From Halichoerus grypus (Eukaryota > Chordata > Mammalia > Carnivora > Phocidae): a DNA stretch of 64,000 nucleotides. The position numbers were made by a program, and so were the translations under genes. Shown here piece by piece: positions 1 through 13,100 of the stretch (position 1 is the first letter of the stretch; every line of letters begins with the position of its first letter). The stretch is taken from positions 48,119,530-48,183,529 of the forward strand of contig NC_135721.1 of assembly GCF_964656455.1 (NCBI RefSeq). The letters run 5' to 3'. The notes under the pieces were generated by a model. That model saw nothing but the letters and a program-made list of their open reading frames with translations. It was not told where the DNA came from and made no database searches.

Positions 1-335
1 ATGTGGATGAACCTTGAAAACATTATACTAAGTGAAAGAAGCCAGTCACAAGACCATATTGTATAAACCCATTTATGTGAAATGTCCAGGTGAGGCAAGT
101 CCATATAAAAAAGGTAGACTAGTTGTTGCCAGGGGTTGCCAGGAGGGAGGAAGGGGAATGACTGCTAATGGGTTTCTTTTCCGGGTGATGAAAATGTTCT
201 AGAATTAGAGGTGATGGTTGCCTAACTCCGAACAGAGGAAAAATACCACTGGAGTGTAAATTTTTAAAGGGTGAATTTCATGCTATGTGAATTATATCTC
301 AACTTAAAAATCAAAATAAAGTCTTAAAAATTGCA
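1..335 (+). mobile_element. Old L1 3' end (L1M-type), partial
   Basis: The text matches the 3' untranslated end of old mammalian L1 elements in sense orientation: 'atgaaccttgaaaacatta', 'aagtgaaagaagccagtcac', 'gggtgatgaaaatgttct', then 'gtgaattatatctcaact' and an A-rich end. It is cut by the window start. No reading frame remains. The subfamily was judged by eye only. Confidence 0.75.
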
Positions 336-429
336 GCGCTTTTGGAGACCCCTTGCCTTATAAAGAGGATGCCCGCAAACCAACAGCAATAACCCAGACC
401 AAGCACAAGGTGAGCCACTCCCCCAGGCC

Positions 430-1170
430 AGGGACCACGAACTGACCACGCCCCCAGGAGGAGGAAGTCCCGGCTTGGAGGTCGCTGATTGGCTGAACTG
501 TAGGAGAGGGCGGGGCGAAGAGGGGTGCGTCGAGTCCCTCTCGCAGGGGCGGGGCGGGCCGAAGCCTTAGCTCGCGAGATTTTGCTGGTTCCGCATTTCG
601 GGTCGGCAAGGTGGGGGAGACGAGCGCAGCAACTGGCACCGGGTCGACCCTCGGTTCAGAGCAGCGGCGCCCGGTGCTTCCGCTGGCCGCGAGCTGAGGA
701 CTGTCCGCTTCCTCGTGGTTCCCGCGCGGGCTCCGAGTCCAGACCGCGGCGGGGGCCAGCGGCCCCTCCCCTCCGAGGATAGAAGATGAGCTTCCTCTTG
801 TGAGTGTGGCCGGGCCGAGGGCCCCGAGGGCTGAAGGCCGAGGGCGAGGGGGAGGAAGGGGGCGAGCAGGCGCCTGAGGCGAGGGCCGGGCCCCGGGGTC
901 GGAGTCAGAGCGGCCGACGTTTGCTTTGCCCGGCCCCCGGCCCCTCCCCCCGCGGGCCACGGGAGCGGCCCGGACGTGGGCCCAGGCAGAGGGAGGTGAA
1001 GGTCGAGGCAAAGGAAGCGGAGCGAGAGGGTTGCGGAGTAGAGAGGCCCCGAGGCCGGCAGTGCCTCCAAACTTTTCCGCCCCAGAGCCCCTGAGGGCGG
1101 AGGGACGACCGGGGGGTGGAGCCCCGAGCCCGGCCGCTGGGCTCCCGATTCCTCTCAAGTCTGGAGCCTT
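430..1170. promoter_or_regulatory. MOB1A: CpG island and TATA-less promoter of MOB1A
   Basis: This block is very rich in G, C and CpG compared with its AT-rich surroundings, and it contains MOB1A coding exon 1 at 786-799. Visible promoter elements upstream of the start codon are an inverted CCAAT box (ATTGG, 488-492), GC boxes (GGGCGGGG, 508-515, and a double box at 546-558) and CTCGCGAGA at 571-579. The last is nine bases of the TCTCGCGAGA motif found in many housekeeping promoters. I see no TATA box. The transcription start is probably between about 590 and 785, but its exact position cannot be read from the sequence. The long open frames on both strands here are a by-product of GC content. 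Confidence 0.8.
786..799 (+). CDS. MOB1A: MOB1A coding exon 1
   Basis: Only 14 coding bases: ATG AGC TTC CTC TT, then donor GTGAGTG at 800. The last codon (Phe5) is completed by the first base of exon 2. Confidence 0.95.
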
Positions 1171-4100
1171 CTAGTACCGATCCATGCTGACTTAGCTTTT
1201 TACTCTATCGTATGTCAAGTTTTATTATCTTCAGTATTAAATTACCCCCGCGGAAAAACGCTGCCCCAGGAAGACGTTGAGTGCCGCAGTTCGAGAAGCT
1301 CGAAGTTAAGCTGCGGCCTTGCATGCAGACTTCTGTCCAATTCGGATTCAGCCCACTTTGTGACTTTGTGTAGATTTTAGTTAGTTAATAATCTCTACAC
1401 CCATCAGGGGCTCAAACTTACAACCCCGAGATCAGGAGTGGCACGCTCTCCTGACTGAGCCAGCCAGGCACCGCTGTCACTTTGTGTAATTAACTTTTCC
1501 TGGGTAGGATCCTATTTTAGAGATAAGGCCTGGGGCCCAAACGAGGCTTAAATGGAAACTTTTGTGAATTCTCTGATGATTCTTAAGCATGTTAAGGTTT
1601 GGGAAGCACTGCTCCAGCACCTTATTTCAGGTGGCTCTCTCTACCTGGTACATTAAATTTATGCGTTGTGTGATTGAGGACATATCTGACATTTTTATTA
1701 AATTTTATTAAAGTACGTAGTGTTCCTTAACCAGAGTTTATCCAGTTCCTTATTGTGAGAATGTTTTGCTTTGAGAGGCACGTTAAGTTCAGAGACTGAC
1801 TTTGTCTTTGCCGGCATGTGTTTAACAGGTTTGCTGTGGGCATTTCATAGGCCAATAGCATACCGGATAGTGTTTCTTATTAAACTAATGAAATACTCCA
1901 AGTCAGTGATAGATTAAATACACTATTGTTCCAGAAAAGGGGAGATGAAAAAAATAAAGTCCAAATTTAGTTGAGATCTACCTTTATAGGAGTTGGTCCT
2001 GAGGAGAGGGGTTGGGCTTGGCCAACGCAGCGCTGAGGTCCAGCTGCCGGCACTAAAGTGAAAGTCCTTGTTGCCAAGGATCCATGGCGCTGGTGTTGAC
2101 CAGCAAGTGGATTTTCCTTCTGCGCTGGGCATTTGCCTGGCGGGGGCCAATTGTCCCAAGGTTTTCACAGAGCTGTTTAGGTCAGCAAGGTGTCACCTTG
2201 CCCAGACCTAACACTCTCCAGTACTCCGCACAAATTGGTGGTATTTATAGTCAAAATGTCTCCTTGCCATAGTTGCTTCTTCCTAAGTTTTCACTGATAA
2301 GCCCCAGCAGGGCCCCTCTGCAGCTGAACGGCTGAGTTCTTATGGGTGAGAATAGATGAGATGATGACATCCTGACACAGTTTACTTCATTCTTACATGA
2401 AAACAACTTTTTTTTGTCTTTGTCATGAACAAGTGGATTAAAACAAATTTCACTGAAGTCATAAACAAGTGGATTTGAAATCTTACCAAACCCATACACA
2501 GCAGAGAAATTTGGATTCTATCTAGTATTTTGCTATTAGAAAATAGCACTACTGAGAATACCCTTGTTCAAATCATTTTTCCCCCGCCTTTCGATTATTT
2601 TTTAGAAGTATGGTCTACACAAGTATGATGACCATGTCTGAAAGTTTGTATGATTTAGATTGTAATTGTAAATCTCCATATTACTGGAACAATTTCTCCC
2701 TCCACTCCCAAAGTCTTTTTCCTATGAGTTAATGTTTAGTTAGTGGTTTGTTTGTGGATGCTCAGTTGCTTAGTTACTTTTTGGATTGAAATGTGAGGTG
2801 GTTTTTTTCTTTCAAACCTTTGTTGACAGGCATTTGAGTTTCCACTTTTTGGCCATTATGAATAATTCGGCTATGAACTTTTGTGTTCAGATTTTTGTAT
2901 TGGATGCATATGTTCATTGCTCTTGGGTAAATACCTAGAAGTGGAATTGCTGAGTTATATGCCAACTATGTTTAATCTTTTGAGAAACTGCCAAACTTTT
3001 TCAAAGCACTGCACCATTTTGCATTCCCACCAGCACTGTATGAGAGTTTCAATTTACCCACCATAGGTAGCACTTGTTAATTGTCTTTTTGATCATAGTC
3101 ATACCAATGGATGTGAAATGTTATCTCATTGTGATTTTACTTTGCATTTTCCTAATGACTAATGATGGTCAGCATCTTTTTGTATGCTATTGGTCATTTG
3201 TATATCTTCTCTGGAGTAATATCTATTCAAATCCTGTGATCATTTTTTAAATTGGGTTTTTGGGGGGGGGGTTGTTTTTGAATTGTAAGAATATAAAAAA
3301 AATTTTTTTTAAAGATTTTATTTCTCTGATAGAGAAAGTGCAAGTGGGGGAGAGGGGCAGAGAGGGAGGGGGAAGCAGGCCCCCTGCTGAGCAGGGAGCC
3401 TGATGCAGCGCTTGATCCTAGGACCCTGGGATCATGACCTGAGCCAAAGGCAGATGCTTAACTGACTGAGCCACCCAGGCGCCCCACAAAAGTATTAATT
3501 TAGACGAAGACCGTGTTGAATCTTGAGACATCATTTCATGTTTTCTTTCTTTTTTTTTTTTTTTAAGATTTTATTTTTAAGTAATTTCTACACCCAATGT
3601 GGGGCTTGAACTCAACCCCAAGATCAAGAGGCACATGCTCTACCGACTAAGCCAGCCAGATGCCCCCTTTCCTACACTTTCTATGCATTTACAAGATGGG
3701 CTTCTGCTGTACATTTGGTCCTTTAGTATGTTTAACTATGACTTGAGAACTTGGCATGTGAATACATGTAGCTCTAACTTGTTCTTCTTAACTATGTAGT
3801 ATTCCATATTATGGATATATCAAATTTATTTATTCTTCTAATAAGTTTTAGGATTATTTCCCGGTTTTTCACTGTTAAAACCAGTCTTGGGAACCACATC
3901 CTTATCCATATCTAGGAGAGATACCTAGAGATACTCAGCAGGGGGCCTGCTCCCCCATTTGCGCTTTCTCTATCAGAGAAATAAAATCTTTAAAAAAAAT
4001 TTTTTTTGTATTCTTACAATTCAACGGATGGATTGGGAGCACCTCGATGTTTATAGATACTGTTTATAGATACTGCCTTCCCAAAATATTATACCCTTTA

Positions 4101-7100
4101 CACTTTTTTTTTTTTTAAGATTTTATTTATTTATTTGACAAAGACAGAGACAGCGAGAGAGGGAACACAGCAGGAAGAGTAGGAGAGGGAGAAGCAGGCT
4201 TCCCGCCGAGCAGGGAGCCCGATGCGGGGCTTGATCCCAGGACCCTGGGATCATGACCTGAGCCGAAGGCAGATGTTCAACGACTGAGCCACCCAGGCGC
4301 CCCACCCTTTACACTTTCACCAAGTGTATTAAAAACTAATTTCCCTGTACCCTAGCTCACACTTAATATAGTTGTTGTAACTTAATCTGACATTCAGATT
4401 AAGGAAAAGTAAGTTATTTTAATTGAACAGTTTTTCATATGTCCATTGGCCATTGTATTTTTATTTCTGAGTTCCCAGTTGATCTGTAGCCCATTTTTCT
4501 AAAGGGTTCCTTACCTTTTTCTTAACAGATTATTGAAACCCTTTATTATTTGGTTAGTACTTTTTCTTTTTTTTAGTTAATATTTTGTAATACATGTTGT
4601 GAGTACTTTTTTTGTTACTTGTCTCTTTGTTCTGTTATGGAAATTTTAATTCTTATGGTTAGAAATACCTCCATTTTTTCTGGGTTTCTTATCCTGTTAG
4701 CTTCCTTACAGAAAAACGCTTTTTCACAGTAACCAGTTGTCTCTCATTTATTCTCCCTGCTAATAACTTCAAAATGTTAATGTCACTTCTACTGTGGTTT
4801 GCTTTGATGGCATCACAGATCCTTTGATACAGAAAACTGGATTTTTGAGCTATTCAAAACTTAGGGCTACCTCTTTCCCCCACCATTTTCTATAAGTAGA
4901 AATTGAAGCCCAAAGGAAGTTTGTTTTCACAGAATTAGTGGCAGATCAAGGACTAGAACCCTGTTACACCATACTACTTCATGAGGGTTAGTAGAATTGC
5001 GTTCTATATGAAATTGTGTTGCTAATCCTAAATCTATGTGAAGAAAAACATTTAAAGCATTCTTTTTTTGTGATCATCACCCCCTCCCTATCCTGGCACT
5101 TTTCAGAGCACTTTTTAAAATTTTCAGAACAATTTGTATGCCTAAAATTATGCCATTCTGCTTTCAGTCCTAAAATAAAAATTGATATACTTTTACTTTC
5201 AACCTAACAGCAGCAGCCGCTCTTCTAAAACATTCAAACCAAAGAAGAATATCCCTGAGGGCTCTCATCAGTATGAACTCTTAAAACATGCAGAGGCAAC
5301 TCTAGGAAGTGGGAATCTGAGACAAGCTGTTATGTTGCCAGAGGGAGAGGACCTCAATGAATGGATTGCTGTTAACAGTAAGTTTTTAATAATATTCAGC
5401 ATTGCTGATTTATAGGAACAATTTGCTAAAATTTTTTTGTTAATGAATTTTCTTTTACAGGTATAACTGTTGTAGTGTAATGGATTACCTGTAAAGAAAC
5501 TCATAAGTACAAATACATCTAAAACTGTTTTGTTCTCTTCAGAGTACTTGGTTATGTAGCTTGTGTGGCTGGATAGAGACACCAGAGAAGAAATGTTGAG
5601 TGCTTTGGGGTAATTTCTGAGGATAGAATGGTAGGAATTATTGGGTAAGTTCAAATAAAAGATTAGAATACAAAATTCTGCCTGTAGCGGACCATGACTT
5701 TGTAGGGAGCCCGTCTGCACAATTGCATCCCCCTCTCCCAGCAGCTCTCATCTGCCTGCATATACACAGAAGTCAATTGCGGTTCATAGGAGCAGTCACT
5801 TGATTGTTGTGACTTAGGAGTAGTCAGGAAATTGAGAGATTGGGAGAAAATGGGAGGGACTCATGAGCTGAAAGTCACTCGAGTTCAAGAAAATGAGGGC
5901 ATGACGTGAAAAGTTATATATACTGAGGCTAGAGATTTGAATATTTGAGCCTCTCATTTCTGAGGTGAGATCAGTGCCGGGTGATAAGGTTTAAATCTGT
6001 CAGGAACTTCAGATGTTCCAGGAATTTTTAAACTTTTTTTTTTTTTTTTTAAAGATTTTATTTATTTGTTCATAAGAGAGAGAGGCAGAGGGAGAAGCAG
6101 GCTCCCCGCTGAGCGGGGAGCCCGATGCGGAACTTGATCCCAGGACCCTGGGATCACGGCCTGAGCCGAAGGCAGACACTTAACCATCTGAGCCACCCAG
6201 GCGCCCGGAATTTTTAAACTTCTTAATGGAAAATTTCAAACATACAAAGTAGAGAAACTAGTATAGTGAATTCCCAGGCATCCATTGTCCAGTTTCAGCA
6301 GTTGGTTCCTGGCCAATTCATGCTTCTATATCTCACCCTGATTTTTTTTTTTTCTTTTCATATTTTAATTCCTCCTTCCCCTCTTCACCTCCCCCCACTC
6401 TTCCTGTCTCTACCCTGGTTGGTTTCATGCTGGCAGCGAGACCTGGCCAGCCCGCCTCACCCTGATTGTTTTGAGGTGAATCCCAAACATATTATTTCAT
6501 CTATAAATATTTCATATCTCTAAAAGACAGGAACTCCCCCTTTTAAAGATAATGACAATACTGCCATTCCTTTACGTTAGCAAATATCTAGTCAGTGTTC
6601 ACATTTTCCCTGATTGTCTTCTAAATGTTTCTTTTTTTAAAAAATTTATGGTTGGTTTAAATCAGGACTAATAAGGCCTATATGTAATGTTTCTTGATTC
6701 TCTTAATTCATAGGTTTCCCTCGTTGCAGTCTTTCTTCCTTGCTATTTTGTTGTTGTTGAAGAAACCAGTTCATTTATTTCCCACAGCATGAATTTTGTT
6801 GATTGTGTCCCCAAGGCATCCATTATCATGTTCTGTTCTTCCTTTTATTTCCTGTAAATGATAGATCTAGAGCAGCACTGTCCAATAGAACTTTCTGCAA
6901 TGATGCAAATGTTCTGTATCTGTACGGTGGCCATTTAGCTCCTGAAATGTGGCTAGTGTGACTGGAACTGAATTTTAAATTTAATTTTAATGTAAGTAGC
7001 CATATGTGGCTAGTGGCTCCCACATGAGCACAGATGTGGAGCTTTGCTCAAATTCAGGTTTGATTTTGTTTGTTTGGAAGACTACTTTATAAGTGGTGGC

Positions 7101-10100
7101 ATATACTTCCAACAGTGTCCATAATGTCCTCCATAGTGTCTAGCTGTCTTTCTTGGTGGTATTATTCAGCTGTTGATAATCACTCCTTTGATCAGCATTG
7201 TCTGACAGAAATATAATGTGAGCTACAAATGTAATTTAAAACTTTCTAGTAACCATATTAAAAATTTTTTTTGGTTTTTTTCAGCACATTAAAAAGCCAT
7301 TCATATTACTAGGAGAAAAAACAAGGTGCAGAACTACGTGATATGTTAAATCTTTTGTGTAAGACAGGATACAGGTGCTTAGGGGGCAGGAGACGAAAAA
7401 AATAATGTAGTGGTTATCTGTAGGGGGAAGCTGGAGTGGTTGGGATTAAGATTTATCACTATATGTTTTTATAGATCTTTGTGAACCATGTGAAGCGTTA
7501 TATATTCAGAAAAGACCTTCCCCTGTTTTTTTTTTTTAACCTTAACTCAAATTATCATCTGTTATCTGAAGGCACCTGTTGGCCTTCTTCAGCCTTCAAT
7601 TTTTCTTTGAGACTTTTTGCTTTAGATAGGCTGTTCTCCAACGTGACTAAGTAAAAGGAAGGTTTCTAAGTGAGGGAATTTTATATAAAATTCCTTTTGA
7701 CAAGACAGAGCTTTTTTTATCTATTTGTTTTTTAAGAAATGTGGAAAAGCCCTAGTTGGTTTTTAGGTACTCCTCTAGACAGGGAACTAAAACATTTTTA
7801 AAAATTTTCCAAGGCTTATGTGGGTGTCTTTGCAGAGGAACATTTGACTCAGATAGGTTCATTACTCACCCCTTCGTCTTCCATTTTCTTCCATATCTAG
7901 CTGAAGCTCCTGTAGGAAGTGCTCCCTGACTACCTCAGCCCCTCAAGATGCTGCCTTTTCTCTCAATTCTTATATGTTGTATTTATTATTCCTTTCAATT
8001 TTGTCCCTTCAGATAGCTGGAGTCTCCAAGACAAGGGACATTATCTCATGTCCTTTTTGTGTCCTCAGTATGCATTAGGCTTCAGGTTTTTTATGCTAAG
8101 ATGTTTTAAATGCCTGCTGATACAGCTGATACACCTTCTCCTTCACAGGATATTGATTCTACAATGCTCTCTGCTTTTTCCCAGCACAAATGGTATTGTC
8201 TGGTCCAGATTGATAGGAAGCAGTGGGTTTTTTCATTCCCTTGGATATAATCAAATTATATATTCTAATGATACAGTAGTTACCGATAAGTTAGAATTAT
8301 TCTAAGATTTTATTTTCCTGCTATTCTATGCTGGCTAAAAACTTACTATATTAAAGTGAATATATATTAAAAGTTAATTTAGGTGTGACAGCTTAAAAGG
8401 AGAAGGGAATTTGCAGTACCCCTGGATCATTGAATCTCTTAAGGATTTATTCAAGAACTTGAAGGCATTGTCCATTTTTCCTTCAACTGAGAGGTCTGAT
8501 GTTTTTTTTGTGTTTGCACAAACATTTTAACACAGTTCTGGTATTACGTTTCCAGCTGTGGATTTCTTCAACCAGATCAACATGCTGTATGGAACTATTA
8601 CAGAATTCTGCACTGAAGCAAGCTGTCTAGTCATGTCTGCAGGTCCAAGGTACATATACTGCCTATTAGATAGGTATTTGAAGTACTAAATAAAGCTAAT
8701 CACTAATTGATATAAATTAAACAATAAAGCCTTTTTGTTTTTCTTATCTGTTTGCTTGTGTAAAAGCAGTTCAATTTTATGAGTTCTTGAATATGTCCCT
8801 ATAAGCTTTTAGTTATTATTAAATACTTTAGTATGTGGTACTTAGTATTTAATTGTATTATGCTAAATAATGAATGTTCAGTTTTTTTTCTTGTGCTTAT
8901 TTAGTGTTAATTATGTCCAAATTGTGCTGCTTTAATTGTCTGGCTTAAAGATGCTAGATTGAAAAAATCTGACTACGGCGGCGCCTGGGTGGCTCAGTTG
9001 GTTAAGTGGCCAACTCTTGATTTCTGCTCAGGTTGTGAACTCAGTGTCATGGGATCGAGCCCCACGTCAGGCTCTGCACTCAGCAGGGAGTCTGCTTGAG
9101 ATTCTCTCTCCCTCTCCTCCTCCCCCTGCTTGTGCATGCACATGCACCCTCTCTTTCTCTCAAATAAGAAGAAATTTGACTATTATACATTTTAAGAAAC
9201 ATTAAGAAACGTGGAACTGTTTTATCACCCATAATGTTAAGTCAAGGTATGATGGGATTAATGTTTTAGTGTTTCTTTCCAGTCTTTTTTTCCAATAATA
9301 AATGACTAATTTTATGTGATGATACATGGTATCAAGATATTTACCCCTTGGGAAAAAATTGCCTTTCCTGAATTTGCTACAGGTATAACGGGAAAAAAAG
9401 GTCTCCAGTGAGTTTCTAGTTCTGTTTTTAATAACAGTATTTTGGAGGGATATTTTTATTCTGTGTTAAGTTTTATTCCTCAAACTTCCTGAAAAGAAAT
9501 TTAAATAAAATAAATAAGAAAATTAAACTTATCTATGGCTTAAATGCTTCACACAGTGAAGTTTAGCAGAAGTCTTATTACGCATTTCAGCTCAGCAAAG
9601 GGAGGGAGGAAAAGATGCATGCCTAAGGGTGTTTCTTTAGTACCCTCTCCAGGACACAGTCTTTTTTAAGATTTTGGATTTTTTTTTCTAGTTGAATCTA
9701 TTTTATTTATTTTTTAAAAGATTTTATTTGTTTGAGAGAGCACAGGAGAGAGAGAGAGCACAAGTGAGCGAGAGAGCACAAGCCGGGGGAGGTGGAGGGG
9801 CAGAGGCAGAGGGAGAAACAGACACTCTGCTGAGCAGGGAGCCCGATGTGGGGCTCCATCCCAGAACCCTGGGATCATGACCTGAGCCGAAGGCAGATGC
9901 TGACTGAGCCACCTACGCGCCCCCAGGAAACAGAGTCTTATTATCTTGACTCTGTTGTTGCTACCTTGATGGCCAGCTGTTGCAGGATATAGGGGATCCA
10001 TCTGTCTCTGACCCAGTCCTCAGCACCCTCTGCCAGGAATGTGTAGTTCCTTTATCTTTCCCAGGGCTGTGTTAAAAAAAAAAAAAAAAAATCCATTCTG

Positions 10101-13100
10101 GCACTGTCAGCTGCCACATTATCCTCCTTTTCTCTTCCAATTATAACTATCCTATTTCAGGATAATTCTATAGGGAACTCTGAGTAACCTTCAGTAGAAC
10201 TTGAGGTAATTTACTAAGTTATAAATAACTTCAATTGACAAAACGTAGACCTACTTTTATTACAAGTTGTACATTTGTTACTGCTTTTGAAAACTCTGTA
10301 AGTAAAACCTTTTTCTCTCCAGATACGAATATCATTGGGCAGATGGTACTAATATTAAAAAGCCAATCAAGTGTTCTGCACCAAAATACATTGACTATTT
10401 GATGACTTGGGTTCAGGATCAGCTTGATGATGAAACTCTTTTTCCTTCTAAGATCGGTGAGTTAGTGTTGAATGTTTTCATTTTTAACTGATAAATATGT
10501 TGCGTTCTTTTTAATGCTGTTACTTAAAAAAAAAAAAAATGTAATAAAGGCTGCCAAATTCCTCTCCAAAAAGATTGTAAATGCATACTCCCTCTAGCCA
10601 TGTTTGTGTCTGCCTGTGTTTCTTCACAAATACTGGTTGGCTACTCATTTTTTAATCTTTTCAGTTTGGGTAAATAAGTTTGTTTGAATGTACATTCAAA
10701 AAATATTGATGACATTGAGATTTTTTGGTTTATTAATCTTTGTGTTTTCTGTTCCTATCCTTTGTCTATTTCTTTGTATGGTAAGGATGTTAGCTCTTTG
10801 ACATATAATATGTATCTTTCCCCAGCTTGCCTTTTTTCCTATTTTGTTCATGAGGTATTCTTGCTGTAACTTTCTTATTTGTCCTATTAATTTTTTCCTT
10901 TATGTTGTGTGGATTTTAATATAATGATTAGAAAGGTTTTCCCTCCTTCAAGATTATTAAAATATTTGTCCTTGTTTTCATTTAGTACTTTTGTGGTTTT
11001 GTTTTTACATTTAAATCTTTGTTCTTGCCAGAAATTTTTTTCTTAAGGCTCCCTTCATTTTTTTTCTAGTTATAAACGCGAATCAGTTTGTCCAGTACCA
11101 TTTATCGAATACATGTGTCTTTTCTCCCTGGGTTATCATATGTGTACACCGGATTGCCACATAATGTGGAGTCTTTCAGTCTCTTTATCTGTTCCTATCG
11201 GAATTCCACACTGTTTCAATTACCATGGCCATATATCTGAGCATCTTGTAGGGCTAGTCTCTCTTCCTTGCTCTTCTTTTTCAGAATATTCACGGCTATT
11301 CTGGGATATTTGTTCTTCCAAAGAACTTAGAACCATTTTGGCAAGGTAAAATAAAAATATTTGTGAGATTTTGATTATTTCATTCAAGTTGTAGATTAAC
11401 ATAGGCAGTCTTGTTCTCTTGACAATACTGGGTCTACTCAAGAACAAGGTACATTTCTTCATCTTTTTTATTTCCTCTTGTAAAATTCTGTAGTTTATGT
11501 TAATCCTTCAAGTTTAAGTTTATTCCTAGACATTTTGTAGTTTTTTTCATTGACATCTGGCTTCCAAACGGTTATTGTTTAGTATATAGGAAAGCTATTG
11601 ATTTTTCTGTAAAATTTTGTATAAATTGACCATCAGATTCTGATTGTTTCAGTTGTTCTGGGTTGGTTTTCTTGTTTTTTAAGTATACCATCACATCATA
11701 TTAAGGTAATATTAATTTTGCCTCTTCCTTTCTGATATGGATGCTTCTTGTGTAATTTTTTTTTTTTACTGATATGGAAAGATACTATTCTGTGTTTTTT
11801 TTTTTTTATGTTACGTTAATCACCATACATCACATCATTAGTTTTTGATGTAGTGTTCCATGATTCATTGTTTGCGTATAACACCCAGTGCTCCATGCAG
11901 AACGTGCCCTCTTTAATACCCATCACCAGGCTAACTCTCATGTAACTCTTATCTCATTGCCCCAGAGTAGTGCTGAGTAATGGTGATGATGTGGCAGACC
12001 TCCTTTTCTTGTTTCCTTACTTTTATGCAAGTGCTTCTAGTACTTCAGCATTAAGCAGGAATCTTGCTTTTGGTTAGAGGTGTGTAAATTTTTAAAAATC
12101 AGGTATGGTTGTTGAGTTTTATATTTTTCCAGTGTCTGTTGTTGGTTACCATAAGGTTTTCTCCAGTATCTTTTTTTAATGTTTCACTGGAAGAGTATTT
12201 TTTATTTGCTAATATTTTGATTAAGATTTTGACATCGGTATTTATGGATGAGATCAGTCTTTTCGTTTTCAGTTTAAGAGTGTCTTACAAATAACATGTT
12301 GGATTCTGTCTTATCTGTTTGGGCTGCTAATAACAAAACTACCAGAGATTGGATGCCTTATGACAACAGAAATTTATTTCTCAGTTCTAAAGGCAAGATC
12401 AAGGTGCCTGTGAAAGCCCATGTTTGGGTTGCAGACTGCCGACTTCTCAGTCTTCACATGGTGGAAGGAGCCAGCAGATGTTCTCGGGGGCCTCTTTTAT
12501 AAGGGCATTGATCCCACTCATGAGGGTTCTGCCCTTGTGACATAATCACCTCCCAGAGCCCCATCTCCTAATAGCATCACCTAGGGGGTTAGGATTTCAA
12601 CATAGGAATTTTGAGGGGACACAAATATTCAGACCATAGCAGATTCCTTTTTGCGGTCTAATCAGTGGCTCTTTTGGGAGAAAAACTTGTATCATGTTAC
12701 ACTCCGTCTGTTTGCTATTGGTCAGATTTTCTATTTTATTACTAAACTGCTTATTTCCTTTCTCACAGATTCTTTATTGTAATTGACTGTGCTTGGATGT
12801 TTCTGTTCAATTCAGCTTGGAAAATGCTTGGTTTAAGACAAATTACTTCTATTTCTTTATTCATTAAAGTCTTGTGCTTATGGAAGATAAAGAATACTTA
12901 AAAGTTTGTTCTCTTTTCTCAGCATTCTATTCTTCAGTAATCCAGCCTAATGTTCTGGAACCCTTTTCCCCCCCAGTTAGGCTATTATCAACATCTTACT
13001 TCTGCCAGTTATTTATTATTAGATAGAACTGTTACTCATTTTGAACTAATACATCTAAATTATTACTGTTCCTCTTATTAGCAAGATGCATATTTGTAAA

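Larger units (their letters stand above)
3690..4780 (-). mobile_element. Degraded old L1 pieces, interrupted by SINE-related sequence
   Basis: AT-rich sequence with scraps resembling reversed old L1 3' regions ('tagtattccatattatggat' and 'catatgtccattggccattg'). It is split by the SINE at 4107-4303 and the inverted SINE piece at 3935-4024. Family boundaries are uncertain. Confidence 0.45.
800..5210 (+). other. MOB1A: MOB1A intron 1
   Basis: It starts GTGAGTG in the CpG island and ends 'cctaacag'. About half of it is SINE and old L1 material. I see no further gene in it. Confidence 0.9.

Noticed and set aside
358..1158. Long minus-strand open frame over the MOB1A CpG island (and overlapping plus-strand frames)
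   Set aside because: Low-complexity Pro/Arg/Gly-rich translation from GC-rich DNA, no known domain, and it overlaps the promoter and exon 1 of MOB1A.
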